A stretch of DNA of 64,000 bases from contig NZ_MECJ01000031.1 of assembly GCF_014596475.1 (NCBI RefSeq), positions 62,001 through 126,000 of the forward strand, given 5' to 3'. Shown piece after piece: positions 1 to 8,520 of this stretch. Within the stretch, counting starts at the first letter, position 1. Each line of letters opens with the position of its first letter. The position numbers were made by a program, and so were the translations under genes. The DNA is from Streptomyces sp. CBMA152. Lineage in GTDB: Bacteria; Actinomycetota; Actinomycetes; Streptomycetales; Streptomycetaceae. The notes under the pieces are model-generated. The model was given only the letters and a program-made list of their open reading frames with translations. It was not told where the DNA came from and made no database searches.

Positions 1-226
1 TGACCTCGCCTGTCCTACAGGCTGCGTACCGTGATGGTGCGGTAGTGGAGGTGGCCGTTGCTGTCGGAGTGGTGTCCCCGTTGTTCCGCGTGCTGCGGGT
101 GACGGGTTGCCGTTGCCATGGACGCCTCAGCGGAGCGTCCGCGCCGCCTCAACGATCCTCAACTAGGGGTTGCCCGGTCGGTCACGTGAGCCGCTAAGCT
201 GCCGCTTCTTCTCGAAGGAGACGGTG

Positions 227-442
227 ATGGCACCCGAATCCGCTGTCGCACTGGTGCAGAAGTTCACGGGCGGGGACTACGCCGACGATGCCGAGGCCAG
301 CGGCATATTGGAGGCGCTTGACCGGGTCCTTGCCTGGCCCAGCGGTTATGTGAGCGGCTTGATCTTCTGGCCCAAGAGCCGGAATCCGGCAGTGGCAGAG
401 GTGGTCGATCTGGCTCTGGCCTACCGCTTCCTTGCGTGGTGA
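227..442 (+). CDS. Bacteriocin (E9imm/colicin-type) immunity-like small protein
   Basis: 71 aa. The layout resembles the colicin/pyocin DNase immunity family (E9imm): an N-terminal helix around ALVQKF, an acidic GDYADDAEASGILEALDR stretch, a loop ending in SGLIFWP, then a C-terminal helix ending VDLALAYRFLAW. The family consensus (SDLIFxP...EEIVDxALAYK) matches the C-terminal half well, and the length is close to the usual 80-90 aa. I chose the ATG at 227 because a good Shine-Dalgarno GAAGGAG lies at 214-220; an upstream in-frame ATG at 170 has none. Family members bind and inhibit a cognate nuclease toxin. No toxin gene is visible beside it, so the role here is inferred from family resemblance only. 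Confidence 0.6.
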   Translation: MAPESAVALVQKFTGGDYADDAEASGILEALDRVLAWPSGYVSGLIFWPKSRNPAVAEVVDLALAYRFLAW

Positions 443-606
443 GAGGACCTCGGGTCCATAGCCGGATGATCAAGGCAATGGCGGTGACGATGTCTTAGGG
501 ACGCTGCGAGGGTGGCGGCTCAGATCCGAGGGTGCCCCGGGCCCGCGCCGCACCATGCTTGGCGGGGCCAAAGACGCCTCCCCGTACGTCCCTTGGGAGC
601 TCTGCC

Positions 607-1305
607 TCAGCCAGCCTGCCCCGTCGGCCGCACCGTGATGTGGTTGATGTCCACGCCCGCGGGCTGGTTGACGGCGAACACAATGGTGTCCGCGATCTGT
701 TCGGCGGTCATCGTGGCGGCTGTCTCGGGGGTGCCGCCGCGGGCGTGCCAGAAGGGGGTGTCCACGATGCCGGGGGCGACAACGGTGACGCCGATTCCGT
801 CCTGGCCGACCAGGAGGCGGGTGTTCTCGGCGAGGGCGTGGGCGGCCCACTTGGTGACGGAGTAGAGGTTGCCGGGGGTGTGGCGGACGCCGGCGACCGA
901 GCCGATGATCACGATTCGGCCCTTGGAGGTCCGCAGGTGGGGCAGGGTCTCCTGGATGAGCAGGGCGGGGCCCAGGACGTTGGTGAGGATCATGGCGCGC
1001 ATGTCCTCAGGGGCGTGGGTCTCCAGGTTGCCGGGCAGGGAGAAACCAGCGTTGGCTATGACGTTGTCCAACTGGCCCCAGGTGTCCAGCACGTGACGGA
1101 CGGCGGCGGCGACGTCATCTGCTTCGCCGGCGTCGCCGGTGATCGTGAGCAGCCGCTCGCCCGCCCCCGCGGTGGTGGCGAAGGCGGCCAGCTTGCTCAC
1201 GTCGCGTCCGGTGACGGCCACGCGGTTGCCCTGCTTGAGCAGGGCGCGGGCGGTGGCGGCGCCGATTCCGGTCGAGCCACCGGTGATCAGCGTGACGGGT
1301 TCCAT
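607..1305 (-). CDS. SDR-family NAD(P)-dependent oxidoreductase
   Basis: 232 aa, typical of a classical short-chain dehydrogenase. The Rossmann motif TGGSTGIG is at residues 8-15, the structural NAG motif (IANAGFS) near 85, and the catalytic Ser plus YxxxK (SVAGVRHTPGNLYSVTKWAAHA) near 135-155. The substrate is not predictable; the family reduces or oxidises carbonyl/hydroxyl groups in the cytoplasm. The start ATG at 1305 is preceded by GAGGAGG with good spacing. It stands alone between the small immunity-like gene and a GNAT gene. Confidence 0.93.
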   Translation of the reverse strand: MEPVTLITGGSTGIGAATARALLKQGNRVAVTGRDVSKLAAFATTAGAGERLLTITGDAGEADDVAAAVRHVLDTWGQLDNVIANAGFSLPGNLETHAPEDMRAMILTNVLGPALLIQETLPHLRTSKGRIVIIGSVAGVRHTPGNLYSVTKWAAHALAENTRLLVGQDGIGVTVVAPGIVDTPFWHARGGTPETAATMTAEQIADTIVFAVNQPAGVDINHITVRPTGQAG

Positions 1306-1582
1306 GGGACGGCCTCCTCGGCGGCGGGGTCATCGGGGCAAAGCGGCTGCACTATACCCAGCGATCTTCGACGCTCGCTCCCGGATTTCTCCGACGGCTG
1401 GGCTCCTGACTGTGGGTCAGGAGTCCGAGGGCGTGTGCATTGTGTTGCGAAGTGGTAGCACCCAACTGACCCACTCATTCTGGCCGCACAGCGCCGGGAA
1501 CGGGCCCGCGTCCGCAGTGAGAAGGGCATCCGGTGGGGCGGCCGGTCCAGGGAGCCGGCCGCTGAGGCCCGGAACGGACCGG

Positions 1583-2155
1583 TCAGCGCAAGTCGAGCCG
1601 CATGAGGACCCGAGGATGACCGGCCAGCACCGAGGTGGTGTCGGCGGCATGGGTGAATCCAGCGCGTTCGAAGTTCTTCCGGATCCCGGCGTACGCCATC
1701 GTCGTGTCGACCCGGGCCTCACCGCTGTCCAGGGGGTACGCCTCGATCACCGGTGCACCGTGGGAGCGGGCGAACTCGACCGCCCCGGCGATCAGAGCGT
1801 GCGAGATGCCCTGCCCCCGGTGACCTGGGCGGACGCGGATGCACCACAGGGACCACACCGGCAGGTCGTCAAGGTGCGGGATGGTGCGGCTGCGGGCGAA
1901 GGACGTGCCCGAACGCGGTGCCACCGCGGCCCAGCCGACCGGCTCATCGCCGTCATAGGCGAGCACCCCCGGCGGGGGCTGCCTACGGCACAGCTCGCCT
2001 ACGTACTCGCCACGGGCCGGTCCACGGAGCTGGTTGTTGAGCTTGGACGGAAGCCGGTAGCTCAAGCACCAGCAGACGTTGGCACCAGGCGACTTCGGAC
2101 CGACCAGGGCCCGAACATCCTCCAACACCGATGCCGGGCGAACGTCGAAGGTCAT
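1583..2155 (-). CDS. GNAT-family N-acetyltransferase
   Basis: 190 aa from an ATG at 2155. The acetyl-CoA binding motif A is clear: CIRVRPGHRGQGISHALI at about residues 105-122, followed by the usual strand and helix. The N-terminal part (VCWCLSYRLP near residue 27 and GWAAVAPRS near 74) matches the group of GNATs whose members carry a CWCxxWR-like motif. The acceptor substrate is unknown. The frame stays open upstream to 2485, but that extension is low-complexity Arg/Ser-rich translation of a decayed segment, so the internal ATG at the point where the fold begins is preferred. Confidence 0.88.
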   Translation of the reverse strand: MTFDVRPASVLEDVRALVGPKSPGANVCWCLSYRLPSKLNNQLRGPARGEYVGELCRRQPPPGVLAYDGDEPVGWAAVAPRSGTSFARSRTIPHLDDLPVWSLWCIRVRPGHRGQGISHALIAGAVEFARSHGAPVIEAYPLDSGEARVDTTMAYAGIRKNFERAGFTHAADTTSVLAGHPRVLMRLDLR

Positions 2156-2859
2156 GCCATCACGATGCCACGACGCACATGACGACGCTGCCCAGCTCGC
2201 GGCGCCACAGGGCAACCCACCTCGGTGAGAGCCTGTCTTTGAACCCCCGTCGTCCGCCCAGAGGGCGAGCGTGCGTATCGGGCGTCGAGACGCCCCGCTC
2301 CTTGAGCGACGGTGATCGGACCCGGTGATCGCATCCATGACAAGCAGGCGGCCCGGATCGGGCAGAACGGCCCTGCGCGCGGCCGAGGTAGTCGTAGAGC
2401 GGGTGATGATCCTCGACAGGTGCAACGTCGTACGGGGCATGTGTCCAGCGCCCGCACTCTGGCCACCCCTACCGTCGTGGCCCACACTCCCGACGGCCGC
2501 CTCCGCTCCTGCTCATCAGTCACCGCGCCAGCCCAGATGATCGATTCCAAGAGGCCTGCCAACGAGTTGGTGCGTGATTGCGGGCGAGACGTGTCTGCCC
2601 TGCTCGGCACGTTGCTCAGGCGGTGATACCGCGGTCTGAGACAAGGTCGGCGACGGCTCGGTAAGTGTCGGGCAGCCGGTCTCGGCGGTGGGTCCAACGC
2701 GTCGGTGTTTTCCAGCGTTTGTGATCGGCGAGGGTGTGCTCGCCGGGTGCGGGGGCAGCGACCAGCACTGGTGTCCGGACCGCATCACCTCATGTCCACC
2801 GACTTGGGCAAGGCGATGTGAGACGAGGCCCCACATGAATGCGGGGCGGGGAACCGGAG
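2156..2859. other. Decayed intergenic stretch with an unrecognised C-terminal coding remnant
   Basis: No intact gene is seen over about 700 bases. On the minus strand between roughly 2760 and 2630 a protein-like tail can be read (LADHKRWKTPTRWTHRRD, then LPDTYRAVADLVSDRGITA and a stop). It looks like the C-terminus of a lost protein, possibly a transposase, but I cannot name the family. The piece around 2226-2500 has similar mobile-element-like composition without a readable frame. Confidence 0.3.
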
Positions 2860-3483
2860 TCAGGCGACAAAAGCGGCGAGGAGTTTGTCGGCGAGACGGT
2901 CCAGGTAGTCGGGGGCGGTCCGGGTTTGGACGACCGCGAGGCGCCAGTAGAGCGGGCCGGCGAGGAGGTCCAGCGCGAGTTCGCGGTCCACGTCCGCGGG
3001 GAGCTCCCCGCGCTCGACCGCCCGGTCCAGCAGCCGGTTGGCCCGCCTGCGCCGGGTGTCGCGCACGGCGGTGAAGAGCGCCTGGCCCAGCTCGGGGTTG
3101 CGGGTGCCCTCGGCGAGCAGGTCGGGGATGATCTTCGAGGGGAGCCGGTGGCGCAGCGCGCCGGCCAGCTCGGTGAGGAAGGCGAGCACGTCGCCGCGCA
3201 GGGTGCCGGTGTCGGCAGTCTCGGGCCCGTCCACGGCGGCCGCCGAGACCAGGGCGACGGTCATCTCCAGTTTGGAGGGCCAACGGCGGTAGATGGCGGC
3301 CTTCCCGGCTCCGGCCCGCTTGGCGACTGCTTCCAGGGAGAGCCGTGCGTAGCCGACCGTCGCCAGTTCCTCGAAGAAAGCGGCCGAGATCGCCTCGGTC
3401 ACCGAGTCCTGGAGCACGGGGCCACCGGGAGGCCGGCGTTCAGGGGCGGCGGTGGGGGTCCGAGGTGCGGGCGAGCTGGGCAT
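2860..3483 (-). CDS. TetR/AcrR-family transcriptional repressor
   Basis: 207 aa. The N-terminal TetR helix-turn-helix is clear at about residues 28-75: ISAAFFEELATVGYARLSLEAVAKRAGAGKAAIYRRWPSK, split here as ISAAFFEELATVGY and LEAVAKRAGAGKAAIYRRW. The C-terminal ligand domain (residues 85-207) resembles the TetR_C subgroup with a conserved PxLLAEGTRNPEL segment and DLLAGPLYWRL. It is divergently transcribed from the hydrolase gene at 3594, and the spacer carries two copies of a 19-bp inverted repeat. The natural inference is that it represses the hydrolase and itself, relieved by a substrate-like effector. Confidence 0.93.
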   Translation of the reverse strand: MPSSPAPRTPTAAPERRPPGGPVLQDSVTEAISAAFFEELATVGYARLSLEAVAKRAGAGKAAIYRRWPSKLEMTVALVSAAAVDGPETADTGTLRGDVLAFLTELAGALRHRLPSKIIPDLLAEGTRNPELGQALFTAVRDTRRRRANRLLDRAVERGELPADVDRELALDLLAGPLYWRLAVVQTRTAPDYLDRLADKLLAAFVA

Positions 3484-3500
3484 GCGCTGAACCTATCACC

Positions 3501-3519
3501 AGACGGAACGATTGCGTCT
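3501..3519. promoter_or_regulatory. Candidate TetR operator O1 (imperfect copy)
   Basis: AGACGGAAC-G-ATTGCGTCT, a 9+1+9 inverted repeat with two mismatches. It is a degenerate copy of the perfect palindrome at 3553-3571 and overlaps the candidate -35 box of the hydrolase promoter. It also lies just upstream of the tetR start at 3483. Confidence 0.65.
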
Positions 3520-3540
3520 CGACTGAACGGGGACTACAGT
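3512..3540 (+). promoter_or_regulatory. Candidate sigma-70-type promoter of the hydrolase gene
   Basis: TTGCGT at 3512-3517 and TACAGT at 3535-3540 are separated by 17 bp, the optimal spacing for the principal sigma factor. The -35 element sits inside operator O1, and operator O2 falls just beyond the expected transcription start. This arrangement fits repression by the neighbouring TetR protein. Confidence 0.5.
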
Positions 3541-3552
3541 TCCAACCAGACG

Positions 3553-3571
3553 AGACGGAACCGTTCCGTCT
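3553..3571. promoter_or_regulatory. Candidate TetR operator O2 (perfect palindrome)
   Basis: AGACGGAAC-C-GTTCCGTCT is a perfect 9-bp inverted repeat around one central base. It lies between the candidate promoter and the hydrolase start at 3594 and is matched by an imperfect second copy 52 bp upstream. Confidence 0.75.
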
Positions 3572-3593
3572 TGACTTCGGGTTGGAGTACACC

Positions 3594-4811
3594 ATGCGCT
3601 TCCTGTTCGAGGACGAGTCGTTCTCCTTCGAGACCTTGCGTGCCGCTGGATTCGCCAACTACGGCGGCGCCGACGTCGGCGAAGTCGTGGCCACTGCCCG
3701 GAACATCGGCGAGGGCGACGAGGAGGCGTGGCTGCGGGAATGGAAGAACACCGCCGAGCGTGTGCACGCCATCGGCACCCGCGCCCAGGCCGACGGACAC
3801 CTGGTCAGCGCTCGCGAGGCCCTGCTGCGCGCGTCGAATTACTACCGCACTGCCGAGTTCTACCGCCGCGACGACCCGGCCCACGACCCTGAGGTGAAGC
3901 GCCTGTCCGCGCTCTCCCGCGAAACCTTCGCGGCCGCCGCAGCCCTCATGGACACCCCCGTCGAGGCCGTACACATCCCCTACGAGGACGCCAGCCTGCC
4001 CGGCTACCTCTTCCTCGTCGACGACTCGGGCACCCCTCGCCCCACCATCATTTTCACCAGCGGCTTCGACTCCACCCTGGAGGAGTCCTACTTCGCCGCC
4101 GCCGCGGCCGCGACGCGCCGCGGATACAACGTGCTGGCCTACGACGGGCCCGGCCAGGGAGCGGTGCTGCGCGAGCAGGGGCTGACCTTCCGCCCGGACT
4201 GGGAGGCCGTGATCACGCCGGTCGTCGACTACGCGCTGACCCGCGCCGAGATCGCTCCCGACCGGATCGCCCTGCTGGGCTACAGCCTCGGCGGCTACCT
4301 CGCCGCCCGGGCCGCCGCCCATGAACACCGCCTGGCGGCCCTGGTGTTGGACGACGGCCTCTACGACTACCACGAGGCGCACACCCGGTTCATAGCGCCG
4401 TTCCTGCGGGAGTGGATCGAGAACGGGCAGGACGACCTCGCCAACCCCGTCGCTGGCCTGCTCATGCAGGCCAGCACCCAGCTCCGCTGGGCCCTGCGCA
4501 ACGGCGTGTGGGCGTTCGGCGCCGATTCGGTCGCGGACTACATCCGCCGGACCGCCGACTACACCCTGGAAGGCAGGGCCCAGCTCATCGAGTGTCCGAC
4601 GCTCACCCTGGACGCCGAGGGCGACCAGTTCTTCCAGGGCCAGCCTCAGCTCGTGCAGGCCGCCCTGACCTGCCCCCATACACTGGTCACCCTCCGCGAG
4701 GCCGAGGGTGCTGGCGAGCACTGCCACATGGGTGCCATGTACCGCTTCCACCAGGTCACCTTCGACTGGCTCGACAGCACCCTCAACTCGAGGGCTCAGC
4801 CCAGCAGTTAG
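3594..4811 (+). CDS. Alpha/beta hydrolase of the 2,6-dihydropseudooxynicotine hydrolase-like family
   Basis: 405 aa. A helical N-terminal cap (residues 1-125, including NYYRTAEFYR) precedes an alpha/beta-hydrolase core. The nucleophile elbow is GYSLGG (Ser about 231). The acid is probably the Asp of TLDAEGDQFF (about 340), and the base is the His in GEHCHMG (about 383). This cap-plus-core layout and length match the DHPON hydrolase/FrsA-like group, which cleaves C-C bonds in diketone-like substrates; the real substrate here is unknown. The ATG at 3594 follows GTTGGAG. The same frame is open upstream, but that part overlaps tetR and its operators. It is divergent from, and probably controlled by, the TetR protein. 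Confidence 0.88.
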   Translation: MRFLFEDESFSFETLRAAGFANYGGADVGEVVATARNIGEGDEEAWLREWKNTAERVHAIGTRAQADGHLVSAREALLRASNYYRTAEFYRRDDPAHDPEVKRLSALSRETFAAAAALMDTPVEAVHIPYEDASLPGYLFLVDDSGTPRPTIIFTSGFDSTLEESYFAAAAAATRRGYNVLAYDGPGQGAVLREQGLTFRPDWEAVITPVVDYALTRAEIAPDRIALLGYSLGGYLAARAAAHEHRLAALVLDDGLYDYHEAHTRFIAPFLREWIENGQDDLANPVAGLLMQASTQLRWALRNGVWAFGADSVADYIRRTADYTLEGRAQLIECPTLTLDAEGDQFFQGQPQLVQAALTCPHTLVTLREAEGAGEHCHMGAMYRFHQVTFDWLDSTLNSRAQPSS

Positions 4812-5157
4812 TGGCTGTTGTTGTTCCGAACCTGAGGAGTGCTGGTCAAACGGGAGTCGCCTGTACTCCCGGCCCGGCCGGTCTTTCCCCGCCGTCGTGG
4901 CCTCCGCGTCCATCACATCGAGCGGCAGCAGGACCGCGCGCACCGGGTGGACATCACGTCGCCGAGGTGCCCGGCGGCGCGGCGAGGCCAGGGCACCCGC
5001 AGGCACGACGCCGGGTGTACCGCCACCACCAGCGTCCTTGAAGCAGTGCGCAGCTGGTCATCCGAGCGGTGGGAGGCGAGGACGTCCGCAGTGGCCACAC
5101 GGCGGCGAGTGTGAAAATCGCTGTCCGATCACCGGGGCACGGTGATAGAAATCCGGC
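4812..5157. other. Gap with no recognisable gene
   Basis: About 345 bases between the hydrolase and the MDMPI gene. Short frames are open on both strands, but none has a recognisable domain, a good ribosome site or a sensible start. No clear terminator or repeat was seen. Confidence 0.4.
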
Positions 5158-5955
5158 GTGGAAAAGAATCTTGAGTTCCCCGACCTGTTGCGACTGATCG
5201 ATGAACGGTCGACCGCCTTCCGCGCCGTGGTCGCCGCCGCGCCCGGTCTTGACGCACAGGTGCCGACCTGCCCTGGGTGGACGCTGTTCGATCTGGTGAA
5301 GCATCTAGGCGGGGGAGACCGCTTCTGGGCCGCCATCGTCGGCGCGGGGCCCGCCGACGCGCCCCCGGCCGAGGCCGTCGCCGCGCGCGCCGCGCTGGAA
5401 GTGCCGCAGGAGCGTGAGGCCCTGGTGGCCTGGCTGGACGCGTCGACGCAGCTTCTGCTGGGCGCCCTGCGCGCGGCGGGGCCGGAGAGCGGTTGCTGGA
5501 CGTGGTGGCCCTCGTGTCAGTCGCCGCAGACCGCCGGCGGTGTCGCTCGGCACCGGGTCCAGGAGAGCGCGGTGCACACCTACGACGCGCAGCTCGCCCT
5601 GGGCGCCCCGCAGCCGCTGCCGGTCGAGCTGGCGCTCGACGGTGTGGAGGACTTCCTGTTCGTCGTCTGCGAAACGCCGAGTGCCTGGCCGCACAAGCCG
5701 ACGGCCTTCGACTTCCACGCCGCCGAGGGCCGCTCCTGGCGCCTCACCGTCGACGGCGACGGCGCACGCGTCACCCGCATCCCCGCGCCCACCGCCGCGA
5801 CCGGCGAGGACTGGGACGCAGCCGGCGCCGCCGTCCACGGCACGGCCAGTGAGCTGGTCCTCTACCTGTACGACCGGATCAAGGCCGACTCCTTGCACGT
5901 TGACGGAGACGCAGGGCTGCTCGACCTGCTCCGCGCCTGGGAGCCGGAGAAGTAG
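5158..5955 (+). CDS. Maleylpyruvate isomerase-family (MDMPI/DinB-like) mycothiol-dependent enzyme
   Basis: 265 aa from a GTG at 5158. The N-terminal DinB-like four-helix domain carries the family hallmark TCPGWTLFDLVKHLGGGDRFWA at residues 39-60 (written here as TCPGWTLFDLVKHL then GGGDRFWA), whose His is a metal ligand. A second conserved piece is HRVQESAVHTYDAQLALG (about 136-153). The C-terminal MDMPI_C-like domain follows (WRLTVDGDGARV to ASELVLYLYDR). Family members use mycothiol or act on unknown substrates in actinobacteria; some are regulators or thiol-dependent transferases. It is a single gene with no operon partner. Confidence 0.88.
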   Translation: MEKNLEFPDLLRLIDERSTAFRAVVAAAPGLDAQVPTCPGWTLFDLVKHLGGGDRFWAAIVGAGPADAPPAEAVAARAALEVPQEREALVAWLDASTQLLLGALRAAGPESGCWTWWPSCQSPQTAGGVARHRVQESAVHTYDAQLALGAPQPLPVELALDGVEDFLFVVCETPSAWPHKPTAFDFHAAEGRSWRLTVDGDGARVTRIPAPTAATGEDWDAAGAAVHGTASELVLYLYDRIKADSLHVDGDAGLLDLLRAWEPEK

Positions 5956-6212
5956 GACGTAGCGGGGGCGGTTGGCGAGCGCGCGCACTGTCTGGCGCCA
6001 TTTGCGCAGCGCTTTGACCAGCGCACCCCAGTCCTCGCCGTATTCCGGTGCGCGCCAGCGGCCGGGCGGCTCAAGGTAGTGGTGATACCGGGCCAGAGCG
6101 ATGGCGACAGCATCCGGCCGCGGGTGCTCGCCCTCCGTGCGGCGGATCGCCGCACGTGTCCGCGCGGAGATGTCAGATGCGGCGGACGGAGGTGCCTCTC
6201 GGGGGACGCCAC
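5956..6212 (-). pseudogene. C-terminal fragment of an unrecognised protein
   Basis: On the minus strand a protein-like stretch can be read: TRAAIRRTEGEHPRPDAVAI, then ALARYHHYLEPPGRW, then EYGEDWGALVKALRKWRQTV. It has the amphipathic character of a real C-terminus but lacks a start and runs into the neighbouring gene. I do not recognise the family. It is most likely a truncated leftover. Confidence 0.3.
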
Positions 6213-6342
6213 TGCGCGGACCGCAGGGCGTTCGGCCGACTACGCGGCATGTGCCTTTCGGATCGAACACATGGCGGCATTCTGACCTGTGGGTGGTCGC
6301 GGCGGCACCGAACGGGGAGAGGCGTCCGCGACCTTCGGGAGG

Positions 6343-7578
6343 TCAGTGCTTCGCCGGGTTGAGGGTGGCGAGCAGCAGACGCTGGGCGAGGGCCGGCGAG
6401 CGGCCGAAGGCCCAGTTGGTGGTCGAGACCGAGTAGACGCCCCGGAGGGACAGGTCGCGGGTGGCGAACATGCCGTCCGAGTAACCGAAGTCGTGGCCCG
6501 TCTTGCCCCACAGTACGGTGCCGTTCGGCAGTGGCGACGACATCAGGCCGGCGCCGTAGCAGGCCACGCCCGTGACGCACTCGCCGGTGCCGGCGTTCAG
6601 CGGGAGCGGCTTGCCGGCGCTGTCCTTGGGTACGGTGAACATCTCTTCGAGGTGGGCGGCGGGCAGCAGTTGGCCCTTGAAGAGCCCGGTGATGAAGTGG
6701 TCGAGGTCCGCCGGGGTGGAGATCATGTTGGACGGGTTGCCGCCCTGCTCGCTGACGTCGACAACCCCGCCCTTGCTGTCGGTGAGGTAGCCGTGCACGT
6801 AGGGCCGGGGCATCCGGGAGTCGTCCTCGGGCACCGAAGTCTGGTTCAGGTGCATCGGGTTCAGGATGCGATCGGTGACCTCGTCCTTGAACGAGTTGCC
6901 GGTGATCTCCTCGATCAGCTTCCCGGCGATCCGGAAGCCCAGCGAGTTGTACTCCTGCTTCGTTCCCGGCGCGAACCTCGGGCCGGGCCACGGGCGGTGC
7001 TCAGGTCGCAGGGTCGACTGGATGATCTCGTCGAAGCTGCGGTAGTCGTACCGGTCCGCGATCTCGTCGTCGATGGGCTTCTCCGGCGCACCCTGGCCGA
7101 CGTCCGGGAGGCCGCTGGTCATGTTGATCAGCTGGCGGACGGTGATCGGGTCGAAGGTGTCCGGCAGCAGGCCGGGCAGGTAGGACTGGACCGGCTGGTC
7201 GAGGTCGAGCCGGCCCTCGGCGGCGAGTTGCAGGATGACTGTTGCTTCGAACGTCTTGGCGATGCTGCCGATGCGGAAGTGCGCGTTCAGCGGGATCTGC
7301 TTCCCGGTGACCGCGTCCACGGTCGAGCCCTGCCACAGCTGACCGGGCTCACCCACCCGGGCGATGGCCCCGGCCGCGTCGTCGCCGGGCCGGGTCGCGA
7401 TGGCGGCGGAAAGTGCCGCCGGGTCCAACGGCGGAAGCCCCGGCCCGGCCGTGGGCGAGCTCACGGCGCCGGCGGGTTGCGAAGCCGCGAACGCCGGGAC
7501 GGTGGTGCCTGCCGTGGTGGCGGCCAGTGCCAGGCCGGCCAGTCCCAGGGTCGCGATGCGCCGTATGCGCGTGTTCAT
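6343..7578 (-). CDS. Secreted serine hydrolase, beta-lactamase/DD-peptidase family
   Basis: 411 aa. The N-terminus has a Sec-type signal peptide (basic MNTRIRR, hydrophobic LGLAGLALAATTAGT, AFA cleavage near residue 31). The penicillin-binding-fold motifs are present: SIAK (SxxK, in FRIGSIAKTFEATVIL), YNS in KQEYNSLGFRIAG in place of the usual YSN/YxN, and KTG in WGKTGHDFGY. Size and order match class C beta-lactamase-like D-alanyl-D-alanine carboxypeptidases/esterases (Streptomyces R61-like). The mature enzyme should act outside the cell on peptidoglycan stems or esters. The start ATG is preceded by CTGGAG. Confidence 0.92.
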   Translation of the reverse strand: MNTRIRRIATLGLAGLALAATTAGTTVPAFAASQPAGAVSSPTAGPGLPPLDPAALSAAIATRPGDDAAGAIARVGEPGQLWQGSTVDAVTGKQIPLNAHFRIGSIAKTFEATVILQLAAEGRLDLDQPVQSYLPGLLPDTFDPITVRQLINMTSGLPDVGQGAPEKPIDDEIADRYDYRSFDEIIQSTLRPEHRPWPGPRFAPGTKQEYNSLGFRIAGKLIEEITGNSFKDEVTDRILNPMHLNQTSVPEDDSRMPRPYVHGYLTDSKGGVVDVSEQGGNPSNMISTPADLDHFITGLFKGQLLPAAHLEEMFTVPKDSAGKPLPLNAGTGECVTGVACYGAGLMSSPLPNGTVLWGKTGHDFGYSDGMFATRDLSLRGVYSVSTTNWAFGRSPALAQRLLLATLNPAKH

Positions 7579-7817
7579 GGGTCTGCTCCAGATGTCGTCA
7601 GGATGTCGGCTGAACTCTTGCGATCATCCTGTCGGGCCACGACCGTTTCGATCATGGGGCATCACCCTGACTCACCCCCGACTCTCCCCTGACGCAGACT
7701 GGGGGGCGACCGTCCATGCACGGCCGCGTTTCCCCCTGGCACGAGCCCATGACTCCGTTGGCCAATTCCGCTGGGTGGCTCTGGAAGGCCTGCATGGTCA
7801 AGGGGGAACGTGGTGTG

Positions 7818-8465
7818 TCAAGGGGCGATGCAGTCCGAAATGTCTGTCTGGTGGTCCGTGGTCAAGGGGTCTGTAGTCGGTCGCAGTCGGCGGAAGTGGG
7901 AGGTGCGGCTGCTGCCTCGTGGTGTCTCGGTGATCCAGGCGTCGATGCGTGAGAGGTTAAGGGCTGCCTCTGTGAACTGATGCTGAAGGTGCGTCATGGC
8001 GGCGCCGTGGTAGCGAGAACGTCGCAGTCGCATCTGCCGGACACCCTGCGAGATCGTGTTCTCGATGCCCGCGCGCGACTGGTAGCGCCGACGCCACTCG
8101 TCCGTCTGCTGCTCTTCGCGTGCCTCGTGGAGCGCTTCTAGTTCTTCGCGGTTTCTGAGGGTCAGGCGCCTGCCGATCCGGCCGGTACCGCGTGTGCACT
8201 GGGTGCGGACGGGGCAGGGCCGACAGTCGTTGATAGAGAACCAGACCCGGATGACGGGGCTCTGGTCTGGCTATTGCTGGCTGACCAGCCCCTGCTGCGC
8301 TTGCCGTTGGGACAGCTCACCTCCTGGGCCTGCCAGTCGATGGTGAAGCTCTCCTGCGTGAATCCGTCGTCGCACTTGGCCTGCCAGACCGCGGAGCCCG
8401 GAACCGGTCCCACGATCTCGATGCCGAAGTCGCGTTGCGCGGAGACGAGGACAGGGACTGTAAGA
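7818..8465 (-). pseudogene. IS1182-family transposase remnant (C-terminal third)
   Basis: Read on the minus strand, pieces of an IS1182-type transposase are evident: VLVSAQRDFGIEIVGPVPGS, FTIDWQAQEVSCPNGK, then in another frame INDCRPCPVRTQCTRGTG, LEALHEAREEQQTDEWRRRY, RAGIENTISQGVRQMRLRRS and HLQHQFTEAALNLSRIDAW. A frameshift sits near 8270 and everything N-terminal to the fragment is missing. It abuts an ISL3 remnant at about 8500. The intact relative at 58.5-60.3 kb shows the same domain order. Confidence 0.8.
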
Positions 8466-8520
8466 CGTTCGGCTCTTCCAACATTTTCGTAGCTGTTGAT
8501 CGCTGGGCTCGCTGGAGTGT

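Noticed and set aside
532..1458. Long plus-strand open frame opposite the SDR gene
   Set aside because: It is the antisense shadow of the SDR gene; it reads as Gly/Val-rich low-complexity sequence, while the minus strand shows all SDR motifs.
3534..5006. 490-codon minus-strand open frame opposite the alpha/beta hydrolase
   Set aside because: Antisense of a clear hydrolase with GYSLGG and ribosome site; no domain of its own.
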